Part shown: positions 25,722 through 33,255 of the stretch, piece after piece | How the letters are laid out: every line of letters begins with the position of its first letter | How positions within the stretch are numbered: position 1 is the stretch's first letter | Assembly: GCA_023261545.1 (NCBI GenBank) | Contig: JAHFOS010000033.1 | Coordinates: 1-33,255, forward strand | Direction of reading: 5' to 3' | From: a bacterium | Lineage (GTDB): Bacteria; Planctomycetota; JADGBV01 | DNA: 33,255 nucleotides | Made by a program: the position numbers and the translations under genes | The notes under the pieces: model-generated | The model's input: the letters and a program-made list of their open reading frames with translations, nothing else | What the model was told of the DNA's origin: nothing | Database searches by the model: none

Positions 25722-25748
25722 TTGTAGGCCGCGCCACTCTCCTATAAA
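25722..25748 (+). promoter_or_regulatory. Putative promoter of the mutarotase-like gene (leaderless)
   Basis: TTGTAG (25722-25727), 15 bp, TATAAA (25743-25748), then exactly 7 nt to the ATG at 25756. Initiation at the A of the ATG is expected. Confidence 0.45.
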
Positions 25749-25755
25749 TCTTTGC

Positions 25756-26838
25756 ATGCAACGCGCTCCCCTCGCTTTTTGTGCCGCTTTGGCGCTGACA
25801 TTCCTGTCGGGCGTGGCGGAGAACGGAAAGGCCAGATTCCGTGACGAATATCCCCATGCCATTTTTTCCTCTGGAGCGCTCAAGGCCGCTATTTACCTTC
25901 CCGACGCCAAAAAGGGCTACTACCGCGGCCCGCGCTTCGAGTGGGCGGGCATGGTGGCGCAAGTCTGGATGGACGGTCATACTTTCTTCGGGGAGTTGCG
26001 CGAACCTCACGATCCCAAGGGTCAGGACCATGTTTGCGGCACCGCCTCGGAATTCGGCCTGGAACTGCCACCGCCGGGTTATGAGGATGCCAAACCCGGC
26101 GCAACCTTTCTCAAGATCGGCGTGGGCTGGCTGCGCAAGCCGAAAAAAGACGAGAAGTACGACTTCCATACCCCGTATGAAGTGGTGACTCCGCTGCCCT
26201 GGACCGTGGAGCGCCTGGAGAACGGCGTGCGCTTTTGCCAACAGCTCAAGGGCGGGCCCAGTTGGGGTTACGACTATCAAAAGGAAGTGAAATTGGATGG
26301 TGGAGCCGGGACGCTTACCATCCGCCAGTCGCTGAAGAACACGGGTTCCCGGCCCCTGAACAGCGACCACTACAACCATAACTTCCTCGCTTTCGATGGC
26401 CGGCCCATCGGCCGCGACTACCGTCTCGATTTCGCTTTCACCCCCGCGGGTCAGCAATACAAGCCGGGGCAGGCGCGCTATACCGGCCAGGCCTTGGAGT
26501 TCCTCCACGACAAATTGCCGGAGGAGTACTTCTGGGTGGACCTGAGCGGCTTCAAGCCGGATGAGGCGCTGCACGCCGAGGTGGTCGCATCGCATGCTCC
26601 ATCAGGCCTCGAAGTCGGTTACAAGCGCTCTTTGCCGCTCAGGATTTTTAAAGACGACGAGAAACCGGCGCTTTCCCTGCCTATCGAACACTTGCGCGTT
26701 TATGCCGAAAAACCCGCGTTGAGCCCTGAAATCTTCATGCCCGTCGCTATCGATCCCGGCGAGGAGCTGGTCTGGACGGACCTGTGGCTCTTCAGCGCTC
26801 CCCCCGCCGCGACCGCACCGGAGCCCGCGGCGCCCTAG
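25756..26838 (+). CDS. Secreted galactose-mutarotase-like protein
   Basis: 360 aa from the ATG at 25756. The longer track ORF would cross the repeat and promoter. A signal peptide (APLAFCAALALTFLSGVA) leads a beta-rich protein. The pattern PWTVERLENGVRFCQQLKGG, LTIRQSLKNTGSRPLNSDHY and YNHNFLAFDGRPIG suggests the beta-supersandwich fold of aldose epimerase-like proteins. The H-x-x-N-H-N-F region may be the sugar-binding face. Enzymatic activity cannot be asserted; related sequences are annotated only as hypothetical in many environmental bacteria. The gene stands alone, divergent from lutABC. Confidence 0.6.
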   Translation: MQRAPLAFCAALALTFLSGVAENGKARFRDEYPHAIFSSGALKAAIYLPDAKKGYYRGPRFEWAGMVAQVWMDGHTFFGELREPHDPKGQDHVCGTASEFGLELPPPGYEDAKPGATFLKIGVGWLRKPKKDEKYDFHTPYEVVTPLPWTVERLENGVRFCQQLKGGPSWGYDYQKEVKLDGGAGTLTIRQSLKNTGSRPLNSDHYNHNFLAFDGRPIGRDYRLDFAFTPAGQQYKPGQARYTGQALEFLHDKLPEEYFWVDLSGFKPDEALHAEVVASHAPSGLEVGYKRSLPLRIFKDDEKPALSLPIEHLRVYAEKPALSPEIFMPVAIDPGEELVWTDLWLFSAPPAATAPEPAAP

Positions 26839-26866
26839 GCTGCGCGCGCAGACCTTCGTCCGCGCG

Positions 26867-26893
26867 TTGAAAATAGACCTCCAGCCCTAGCAT
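26867..26893 (+). promoter_or_regulatory. Putative promoter of the rhodanese-like/STAS pair (leaderless)
   Basis: TTGAAA (26867-26872), a 15-bp spacer, TAGCAT (26888-26893), then AGCCGGCC and the ATG at 26902. The GCCGGCC just before the ATG also occurs before the M48 gene start. Confidence 0.45.
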
Positions 26894-26901
26894 AGCCGGC
26901 C

Positions 26902-27420
26902 ATGCGGGCGCGAGGGTGCAGCGGTGTCGTTCCGATCGTGAGGTGGGCGGCGGCTTTCGCCTTGCTTTTCGCGGGGTGCGCCAACAACGGGCGGCTTTCA
27001 CGAGTGGAGGGCCCGTCGCCGGCCATTTCAACTCCGACAAGGCCGCCCGAAGTCGCGGCGGAAGTCGCGGCCCAGCGCATGGTGAACAACGCCTACCGCG
27101 GTCCTAAATTCGTGAACGTCGCGGCCTTCGAGACCTGGCGGAAATCGGAGAGCGTCCTCGTCGTCGCCGACCTCAACCCCGAGCCGGTGCGCGATAAATA
27201 CGGCAGTATTCCCGGGTCTTTCGTCGTTGACGCCGGCAAGTTCACGGTTCAGAATCTGGGCGGCGACACAAGCCTCCCCGTCGTCTTCTGCGGTCTCAAC
27301 CGCGCGGACCCGGCGCCCGTCAAGGCCGCGGAGCAGGCGCGCACCATGGGATTCCGCAGCGTGTTCGTGCTGCTCGAAGGCATCGAGGGCTGGGCGGCAA
27401 ACCAGCCGACCCAGCCGTGA
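26902..27420 (+). CDS. Rhodanese-like domain lipoprotein
   Basis: 172 aa. The hydrophobic leader ends in LLFAGC (Cys26), a lipoprotein signal. After a Pro/Ala-rich linker, residues ~68-168 look like a rhodanese fold. VLVVADLNPEP and GSIPGSFVVDAGKF match the D-R/N and I-P-G-A positions. LPVVFCGLNRADP places Cys130 where the catalytic cysteine sits, and GFRSVFVLLEGIEGW is the usual terminal strand-helix. It may handle sulfur or act as a protein module in the periplasm. The next gene overlaps its stop (GTGA). Confidence 0.75.
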   Translation: MRARGCSGVVPIVRWAAAFALLFAGCANNGRLSRVEGPSPAISTPTRPPEVAAEVAAQRMVNNAYRGPKFVNVAAFETWRKSESVLVVADLNPEPVRDKYGSIPGSFVVDAGKFTVQNLGGDTSLPVVFCGLNRADPAPVKAAEQARTMGFRSVFVLLEGIEGWAANQPTQP

Positions 27421-27800
27421 AGGAAACGGGAGCCGGGATGCGGCGGCTCCTCGACCCCGCCGGCGAGGAGGAACGCCTGCTGCTACTCCGCGCCAGGCCG
27501 GGCCTGCTCGAACGCTTCAGCGAGGCGGGCGCCGCAAGGCGGCTCTTCGATGAGCTCACCGCCTGCGGCAAAAACGTGATCCTCGATTTCGCGGATCAGC
27601 GCGCCTTCCGCATCGAGCTGCTCGGCGCGCTCGTCGCCGCCCAGTGCCACTTGCGCAAGAACGGTCGCAGCCTGGTGCTGCTGGGGCCGCGCCCGCGCAC
27701 GGCGGCGCTCATCAAGTTCCTCTGCCTGGATGCGCTCCTGCCCTGCTGCCGCGAACTCTCCGAGGCGCGCCAGCACCTGCAGCGGCGCGGGGCGGCCTGA
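27417..27800 (+). CDS. STAS-domain-like protein (anti-anti-sigma type)
   Basis: 127 aa from a GTG overlapping the previous stop. The alternation of strands and helices in NVILDFADQRAFRIELLGAL, VAAQCHLRKNGRSLVLLGPR, LIKFLCLDALL and the closing ELSEARQHL is that of STAS domains. The usual phosphorylatable Ser/Thr after LDF-x-x is not obvious (DFADQRAF), so phospho-control is doubtful. It is cytoplasmic and has no signal peptide. Its coupling to a lipid-anchored rhodanese-like protein is odd, and the functional link is unknown. Confidence 0.55.
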   Translation: MKETGAGMRRLLDPAGEEERLLLLRARPGLLERFSEAGAARRLFDELTACGKNVILDFADQRAFRIELLGALVAAQCHLRKNGRSLVLLGPRPRTAALIKFLCLDALLPCCRELSEARQHLQRRGAA

Positions 27801-27867
27801 TATCGCCGCCAGAGCGTGCGGGACGCGGGCTTTTCGATGGCGTATTTTTGGCTCCGCCGGTCGGAGA

Positions 27868-30800
27868 TCAGGGAGCCTGACTGAAGATATAGTCTGAGAC
27901 CTCCACATGGGCCTCACCGCTGGAGGTGCCGTCTCCGAAAGCAAGATTGGGAGGGTTAACGGTTGGAATGGGTGCTTTAGTACCGACGAACACGTTGTCG
28001 ATATACAAATTGTACCCTACTCCCGGCGTTGCCTCCATGCGATAAACATGGGCTTGCAAGGTGTTGACGGAAGATGTGATTAGAGTCGCGCCATCCCCAG
28101 CATAGACGCCGTCCTGGGCCACCGCGAAGCCATACGCATCGGTGCCGGTGTATCCAAAAATATCAAATCCCAGTTTGTTGGATCCCGTTTGACTGATAAC
28201 GCGGACTGTGCAGGAAATCGTGAAGGGAAGCGCCGAATTAATCGCGTTGGCGTAATAATAACTGTAAGAATTGGGCTGGAGAAGGGTGTTTTGCGTCAGC
28301 TTAGCCCCATTCACTGAAAAAACACTGGTCTCAGCTCGCGAAGGAACCTCATTGTTGGCATACGTCCAACCCTGTGTGCTCGGAAGGCCACCGAAACTCA
28401 GGCTGATGGTCCGGTTTTGCACAGCGAAAGTGCCGGCGCAGGTGCCGTAGGAAATTCCGCCGCTCGTCAACCGCAACAGATAGCTGGAGCCGTTACCGGA
28501 CGTGGCGGTGTTCCAGGAATAACGCCCCGCATGCACGTTGATACCGGTGGCGATGGTCCCGGAGGTGACCCAGGCATTGGTGGTGTACTGGATATCAACG
28601 GTGGCCGAGCGCCCCCATCCTCCCGAGGTGGTCCAGGCGATGGTCTGGACGCCAGACCAGGTTTCGCCGCCCGCCGGGGCGCTGAAAATCAGGGAGTTTG
28701 AGCCCTGGGTGAGCGTGTAGGCGGAAATCTCAACCCGGGCCTGGCTGAAGGACGAGCCGTCGCCGAAGGAAGCCGAACCGGGTCCGTTTTCGTTGGCGGA
28801 TTGATACGCTCGTGTGCCGATGAGGTTGTTGTCGACAAAAAGTGTATAGCCGAAACCCGGGGTGGCCTCGATGCGATAGTTGTGCATCTGGGTGGTGTCC
28901 ACCGCGGTGGTGATCAGAGTTGACATGTCAGCTCCGTAAATCCCTCCCTGAGCCAGGGTGATGCCGTGTCTTTCAATACCATCTGCCTGGGCCGCCAGCA
29001 TGAAGCCACCCTGATTGCTCGTCCCTGACTGGCTGATGACCCTGACGTTACTGGAGATGGTGAAGGGCAACGTGGGATTGAAGGCCGAGGTGATAAAGTA
29101 GGCGTAGGAGTTGGGTAGGCCCACGGTGTTCTGCATCAGCTTGGTTCCGTCCACTGAAAAAACCGAGGATTCAGCCCGCGATGGGGTCTCATTATTGGTG
29201 TACGTCCACCCCTGGGCGCTGGGCAGGCTGCCGAAGGCCAGAGAGATGGTGGTCTCCGGCGTTGCCGAGTTCTGCACCGTGAACGTTCCCGGGCTGGTGC
29301 CGTAAGCGACGCCGCCACTCATCAACCGCAAGCGGTAGCTGCCGCCGTTGCTCACCGAGGCCGTGTTCCAGGTGTAAGCCCCCGCATGCACGCTGAGGCC
29401 CGAAGCAACGGTGGTAGAGTTGGCCCAGGCGTTGCTGGTGATTTCAACGTTGACGGTGTCGGAGGTGTTCCAACTGCCCGCCGTGCTCCATGAGATGGTC
29501 TGGGCTCCCGACAGAGTCGAGCCCGCGGCCGGAGAAATGAAGGAAAGGGGATCCGTGGTGTAGAGGATGAAATTGTCGTATTCCGCGCCCCGGGTGGGAG
29601 TCTGATTGCGGAAGTCCTGGATCATGACAACGGTGGCGATGGAGTTGACCGTCGTCATCGTTATGGATCGGTGATCGGAGACGTACTGCTGACCCTCAAG
29701 GAGGGCGATGCCGTAGGTCCTGAGTTTGAGCGGATCGATGACAATACTCATTTTAACGTTGTTGCCAGAACCACCCATAACATTGTAATAACCGTCCGCC
29801 GTACTGGTCTCAAGAGTAGCGAACCGCATCCAGTGGCCATCAGGCCTTTGGTTCCCGGCGCCGTAACGATCCGCATAAAAACCCCATTGGATCCGCCCAT
29901 TCGTGCCCGTGGCGTCATCGAGGAGAATCGCCGAGGCATGTGTCATGGGGTCGCTGGTCTTGGCATAGACGTCAAAGGTCAAGACGTTGATTTTTGTAGC
30001 GTCAAGGGAAATGCTCCGCCGCAGATGCGGTTGCAAGCCCGTGCCGGGATCCGTGAGGCCATCGGCGACCTTGGAGGATAAACCTGTCCCATTGTTCACG
30101 AACACCGTGTTTCCGGTCCAGCCCCCCTGGCCATTCAGATCGCTGCCTGCGGCATAGCTTTCAAAATTCTCTTGCCAGAGGATGGCACTGGACGTCGGCG
30201 CGCTCACCAAGATGCTGTCGTTGGCGGGATTGGCCAAGTTGACGTTATTGGTGATAGCTACCTGGAAGGTTTCGGCGGTGGCATCGGAAAGCCGCACCGC
30301 GGCCGCTCCCCCTGTAACGGTTACCGTCTCCGCACCGCCGGCCACCCCGTAACTCCCGTCCCCCGTTCCCGTCACCACCCCGATAATCTTGCCGCTGCGC
30401 GTGGGAGAGAAGGTGACCTGGGTGGTGTTGTCCGAGACAACAGGACGTCCCAGCATGTCGTTGACACGGATGGTAAGTGTGGTGTTCCCCCCGGCGGTGA
30501 AATCCGCTCCCGGCGAGGCGATGGAAAGACCGTTGCCAGACGCGAGGTTGAAGATGTAGGCGGAGCCGGAATCGGAGCCAAGGTCGTCGTCGAGAATAGC
30601 GCTGATCATGACAGCGTTGCCTGAAAGGACCACACCCTCACCGAACTGGTCCCCAGCGGCGGTGTCCGACCCCCTGAACTTAGCCTTCTCAACCCAGGTG
30701 TTGCCGGATGTGTTGACGAAGACGTAAGTCGAACCGGAATCCGTGCCACCATCGTCATCAAAGAGGGACCCAACCACAGCCACGTTTCCGGAAATCGACA

Positions 30801-33255
30801 CCGCGTAGCCGAACCAATCTCCTGATGCGGCGTCCGAAGCCACGAGCTTGGCCTGCTGCACCCATGTGTTGCCCGAAGTGTTGGCAAAAATATAGGCAGC
30901 ACCTGATTCGGACCCAACCCCGTCCGTCCCCAAAGCACCCACGATAGCCATATTGCCCTCCAGGCAGACGGAGTGGCCAAAAGTATCATTCAATACGGGG
31001 TCGGAGGCCGTCAGCAGGGCTTCCTGCGTCCAGGTACTTCCCGAAGTGTTGGCAAAAACGTAGGCGGCGCCGACATTAGTCGAGCTCCCGTAGTCAGCGA
31101 GTTGGGCGCCAACAAGGACCTTGTTCCCAGAAAGGCTCATCGAGATGCCGAAAAGATCTCCCGCAACCGTTTGGGAGCCATGGAACTTGGCCTGTTGCAC
31201 CCAGGTGCTCCCGGAAGTGTTGGCGAAGATATAAGCCGAGCCCGAATCCACACCTGGATCATCGTCGTGATACGCGCCTACGGCAGCCAGGTTGCCGGAG
31301 AGCGACACGGCATAGCCAAACTCATCTCCGGCCGCCGCGTCCGAGGCCACGAGCTTGGCCTGCTGAACCCAGGTGCTTCCCGAGGTGTTCGCGAAGACGT
31401 AGGCGGCTCCAGCCGTGGATCCACCGCTGCTGTCCCGGTGGCAGCTCACGAGGCAACGATTACCGGAGATGGAGGCGACATACCCGAACTCTTCGTCCGC
31501 CGCAGCGTCCAAGGCCGTAAGTTTGGTCTGTTGAACCCAGGTGTTACCGGAGGTGTTGGCAAAGATATAGGCCGATCCGGAACTGAGACCCGCATCATCG
31601 TTATAACGCGCGCCGATGACGGCGAGGTTTCCGGAAATAGCGAAGGTATCCTGCCCGAAATGATCTCCCGCCGCTCCGTCCGCGGCGTGGATTTTCGTTT
31701 GCGGAGGCCCGGTGGTGGAAGACGCGCCGCCACTGCTGGCGTTCTGAATCGTGAAGGCGCTGGCGGAGGTGCCATAAGCGATGCCCCCACTGACGAACCG
31801 CAACAAGTAGTTGCCGCCGTCACTTACCGCAGCGGTGTTCCAGGAGTAACTTCCCGCGTGGGCGCTGATTCCCGAGGCTACCGTGCCAATGGAAGCCCAT
31901 GCGTTCGTGGTGTACTGGATATCGACGGTGGCCGTGCTCGGCCAGCCTCCCGAAGTGGTCCAGGCAATAGTCTGAGTGCTAGACCAGGTCTCGCCGCCGG
32001 CCGGGGCGCTGAAAATCAGGGAGTTGCTGCCCTGGGTGAAGGTGTAGCTCGTGACGTCCACTTGGGCCTGGCTGAAGGAGGACCAGTCGCCCAAGGCCAG
32101 GATGTTGCCTTGGGGCGTTGCAAAATTGTAGAAAGGACGCGTGAAGACGAAAGCGTTGTCCACGAAGAAGTTGTAGCCGGTCCCCGGCGTCGCCTCAATG
32201 CGATAGACGTGGGGCTGCGTCGTGTTGATGGCGGACGTGATTAAAGTCGATCCATTATCAACGTAGATGCCACCCTGCCCCAGCGCTATGCCGTAGCTTT
32301 CTGAGCCCCTGGTCGCATCGATGACGAAACCCTGCTGGTTGCTAGTTCCAGACTGGCTGATGACGCGGGCGGTGCAGGAAATGGTGAAGGGCGCGGCGGG
32401 ATTGAACGCGTTGGCATAGGTATAATAATAAGCATTGGGCAGACCCAGGGTATTTTGTGTCAGCTTGGTTCCGTCCACGGAAAAGACCGCAGCTTCAGCC
32501 CGCGACGGGGTCTCATTATTCGTGTACGTCCACCCCTGGGCGCTCGGCAGATTGTTGAAACTCAGGGTCACGGAGCTAGGTGTTGCCGTGTTGTTCTGCA
32601 CCGTGAAGGCACCCGGGCTGGTGCCGTAAGCGATGCCACCGCTCACCAACCGCAAGAGGTAGCTGCTGCCGTTGCTCACGGAGGCTGTGTTCCAGGCATA
32701 GCTTCCCGTATGCACGTTGATTCCGGAGACGATGGATGAGGATGTGGTCCAGGCGTTGGAGGTGGCCTCGATGTTGACGGTGTCGGAGGGGTTCCAACTG
32801 CCAGCCGTGCTCCAGGAGATCGTCTGGGTTCCCGACAGGGTCGAGCCCACGGCAGGAGCAATGAAGGAAAGGGGATCCGTGGTGTAGAGGATGAAGTTGT
32901 CGTATTCCGCGCCCCGGGTGGGCGTCTGGTTGCGGAAGTCCTGGTACATGATGACGGAGTTGATGGAATTGATGGTCGTCATGGCGATGGTTCGGTGATC
33001 GGAAACGTATTGTTGACCTGCAAAGGAGGCAACACCGTAGGTCTTGAGTTTAAGCGGGTCAAGGACAACAGTCATCTGGAGGTTGTTGCCAGAACCACCC
33101 AGCACATCGTAATAGGATGTATCATAGGTGCTAAACCGGCACCAGTGGCCATTCGGTGTTTGAGGGAGTCCGTTGCTATCGGCATCGAACTGCCAGCCCA
33201 TAATCCTATTCATCGAATCGCTCGTGTTGGCGGTGCCTCGGAAAAATAACCCCGT
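27868..33255 (-). CDS. Giant modular surface or secreted protein (5' end beyond the window)
   Basis: At least 1795 codons. The frame stays open to the window edge, so the track ATG at 33213 is internal. Module order, numbered from that Met: partial concanavalin-like module to ~112; Kre9-like Ig module (~113-206); jelly-roll-like module (~215-395); Kre9-like (~398-490); seven FG-GAP-type units (~506-890); bacterial Ig-like (~895-1006); full concanavalin-like module (~1010-1222); Kre9-like (~1223-1315); jelly-roll (~1322-1503); Kre9-like (~1505-1600); jelly-roll (~1601-1781). Seven FG-GAP units would close one seven-bladed propeller. No C-terminal sorting signal, autotransporter or T9SS domain is seen; it ends SDYIFSQAP. 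It is rich in Ser, Thr, Gly and Asn with few Lys. A carbohydrate-binding or adhesive role is inference. Confidence 0.85.
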   Translation of the reverse strand, partial: TGLFFRGTANTSDSMNRIMGWQFDADSNGLPQTPNGHWCRFSTYDTSYYDVLGGSGNNLQMTVVLDPLKLKTYGVASFAGQQYVSDHRTIAMTTINSINSVIMYQDFRNQTPTRGAEYDNFILYTTDPLSFIAPAVGSTLSGTQTISWSTAGSWNPSDTVNIEATSNAWTTSSSIVSGINVHTGSYAWNTASVSNGSSYLLRLVSGGIAYGTSPGAFTVQNNTATPSSVTLSFNNLPSAQGWTYTNNETPSRAEAAVFSVDGTKLTQNTLGLPNAYYYTYANAFNPAAPFTISCTARVISQSGTSNQQGFVIDATRGSESYGIALGQGGIYVDNGSTLITSAINTTQPHVYRIEATPGTGYNFFVDNAFVFTRPFYNFATPQGNILALGDWSSFSQAQVDVTSYTFTQGSNSLIFSAPAGGETWSSTQTIAWTTSGGWPSTATVDIQYTTNAWASIGTVASGISAHAGSYSWNTAAVSDGGNYLLRFVSGGIAYGTSASAFTIQNASSGGASSTTGPPQTKIHAADGAAGDHFGQDTFAISGNLAVIGARYNDDAGLSSGSAYIFANTSGNTWVQQTKLTALDAAADEEFGYVASISGNRCLVSCHRDSSGGSTAGAAYVFANTSGSTWVQQAKLVASDAAAGDEFGYAVSLSGNLAAVGAYHDDDPGVDSGSAYIFANTSGSTWVQQAKFHGSQTVAGDLFGISMSLSGNKVLVGAQLADYGSSTNVGAAYVFANTSGSTWTQEALLTASDPVLNDTFGHSVCLEGNMAIVGALGTDGVGSESGAAYIFANTSGNTWVQQAKLVASDAASGDWFGYAVSISGNVAVVGSLFDDDGGTDSGSTYVFVNTSGNTWVEKAKFRGSDTAAGDQFGEGVVLSGNAVMISAILDDDLGSDSGSAYIFNLASGNGLSIASPGADFTAGGNTTLTIRVNDMLGRPVVSDNTTQVTFSPTRSGKIIGVVTGTGDGSYGVAGGAETVTVTGGAAAVRLSDATAETFQVAITNNVNLANPANDSILVSAPTSSAILWQENFESYAAGSDLNGQGGWTGNTVFVNNGTGLSSKVADGLTDPGTGLQPHLRRSISLDATKINVLTFDVYAKTSDPMTHASAILLDDATGTNGRIQWGFYADRYGAGNQRPDGHWMRFATLETSTADGYYNVMGGSGNNVKMSIVIDPLKLRTYGIALLEGQQYVSDHRSITMTTVNSIATVVMIQDFRNQTPTRGAEYDNFILYTTDPLSFISPAAGSTLSGAQTISWSTAGSWNTSDTVNVEITSNAWANSTTVASGLSVHAGAYTWNTASVSNGGSYRLRLMSGGVAYGTSPGTFTVQNSATPETTISLAFGSLPSAQGWTYTNNETPSRAESSVFSVDGTKLMQNTVGLPNSYAYFITSAFNPTLPFTISSNVRVISQSGTSNQGGFMLAAQADGIERHGITLAQGGIYGADMSTLITTAVDTTQMHNYRIEATPGFGYTLFVDNNLIGTRAYQSANENGPGSASFGDGSSFSQARVEISAYTLTQGSNSLIFSAPAGGETWSGVQTIAWTTSGGWGRSATVDIQYTTNAWVTSGTIATGINVHAGRYSWNTATSGNGSSYLLRLTSGGISYGTCAGTFAVQNRTISLSFGGLPSTQGWTYANNEVPSRAETSVFSVNGAKLTQNTLLQPNSYSYYYANAINSALPFTISCTVRVISQTGSNKLGFDIFGYTGTDAYGFAVAQDGVYAGDGATLITSSVNTLQAHVYRMEATPGVGYNLYIDNVFVGTKAPIPTVNPPNLAFGDGTSSGEAHVEVSDYIFSQAP
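28414..29964 (-). repeat. Large internal duplication of the giant gene, copy B
   Basis: It encodes concanavalin-like, Kre9-like, jelly-roll and Kre9-like modules in the same order as 31744-33255. DNA identity is high in patches; for example GGGGATCCGTGGTGTAGAGG occurs at 29547 and at 32871. The protein stretch QDFRNQTPTRGAEYDNFILY is identical in both copies. Confidence 0.8.
30538..31698 (-). repeat. Seven tandem FG-GAP-type repeats in the giant gene
   Basis: Seven units of ~55 residues (~165 bp each) share GDxFGYAVSISGN, a short V-V-G turn, DDDxGxDSG, SAYIFANTSG and NTWVQQAKL. Some units carry Ca-loop-like D-D-D-x-G-x-D patterns. The last unit ends SAYIFNLASGNG. Confidence 0.88.
31744..33255 (-). 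repeat. Large internal duplication of the giant gene, copy A
   Basis: Counterpart of copy B at 28414-29964. The first module is cut by the window edge. Both copies share the Kre9-like motif SGGxAYGTSxGAFTVQN and the jelly-roll start PSAQGWTYTNNETPSRAE. Confidence 0.8.

Noticed and set aside
27851-27866. CTCCG...CGGAG hairpin as a terminator for the giant gene
   Set aside because: Only a 5-bp stem, and the T-run lies on the wrong side for the minus-strand transcript.
30538-31698. CRISPR-like or minisatellite array
   Set aside because: The periodic repeats are in-frame protein repeats of ~165 bp, not short direct repeats with unique spacers.

Overview
The window looks like chromosomal DNA from a high-GC, Gram-negative, probably uncultured bacterium. 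Evidence for the Gram-negative envelope is an LptB-type LPS-transport ATPase, several lipoprotein-type leaders and many Sec signal peptides. The phylum is not resolved. Secreted mutarotase-like and glycosidase-like proteins, Kre9-like and FG-GAP modules, a eukaryote-type PurB and the repeat families present would fit a PVC-, Acidobacteria- or Hydrogenedentes-like lineage, but this is inference from style only.

Layout: (1) 1-3.1 kb: tRNA-Thr(CGU) just behind a secreted Ala/Lys/Pro-rich protein gene (minus), then tRNA-Ser(GCU) 16 nt ahead of yqgE (plus) and a Crp/Fnr regulator. (2) 3.08-3.40 kb: a 254-bp MITE-like element with 24-bp terminal inverted repeats and an 8-bp direct flank repeat, followed by a second hairpin repeat. 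(3) 3.5-7.05 kb, minus: a membrane protein with a degenerate GGDEF-like domain, overlapping an orphan ABC-2 type ATPase. (4) 7.3-10.7 kb, plus: an M48-type metalloprotease translationally coupled to an Ig-like/TPR lipoprotein. (5) 10.7-12.1 kb: a gene graveyard with fragments of miaE, an FtsK-type translocase and a DEDD exonuclease. (6) 12.1-17.3 kb, plus: a four-gene ribose-type sugar ABC importer operon ending in a secreted putative glycoside hydrolase, then a Uma2-family gene. (7) 18.1-22.7 kb, minus: lptB, purB, cmk and a GAF-AAA+-Fis sigma54 activator. (8) 22.8-25.5 kb, minus: lutABC for lactate oxidation. (9) 25.7-27.8 kb, plus: a secreted mutarotase-like protein and a rhodanese-like lipoprotein coupled to a STAS-like protein. 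(10) 27.9 kb to the window end, minus: a giant modular surface protein, 5' truncated by the window edge, built from duplicated jelly-roll and Kre9-like modules around a seven-unit FG-GAP repeat.

Two cross-cutting signals stand out. Several promoters read as TTGAnA-like -35 boxes only 15-16 bp from the -10 box. In four genes the start codon lies 7-8 nt after a -10-like hexamer, which predicts leaderless mRNAs. Operons are tightly packed with ATGA/GTGA overlaps. Other anomalies are an AT-rich in-frame insertion in purB and paired hairpin repeats of types that recur in many environmental genomes. No CRISPR array, integrase, transposase or phage module was seen.
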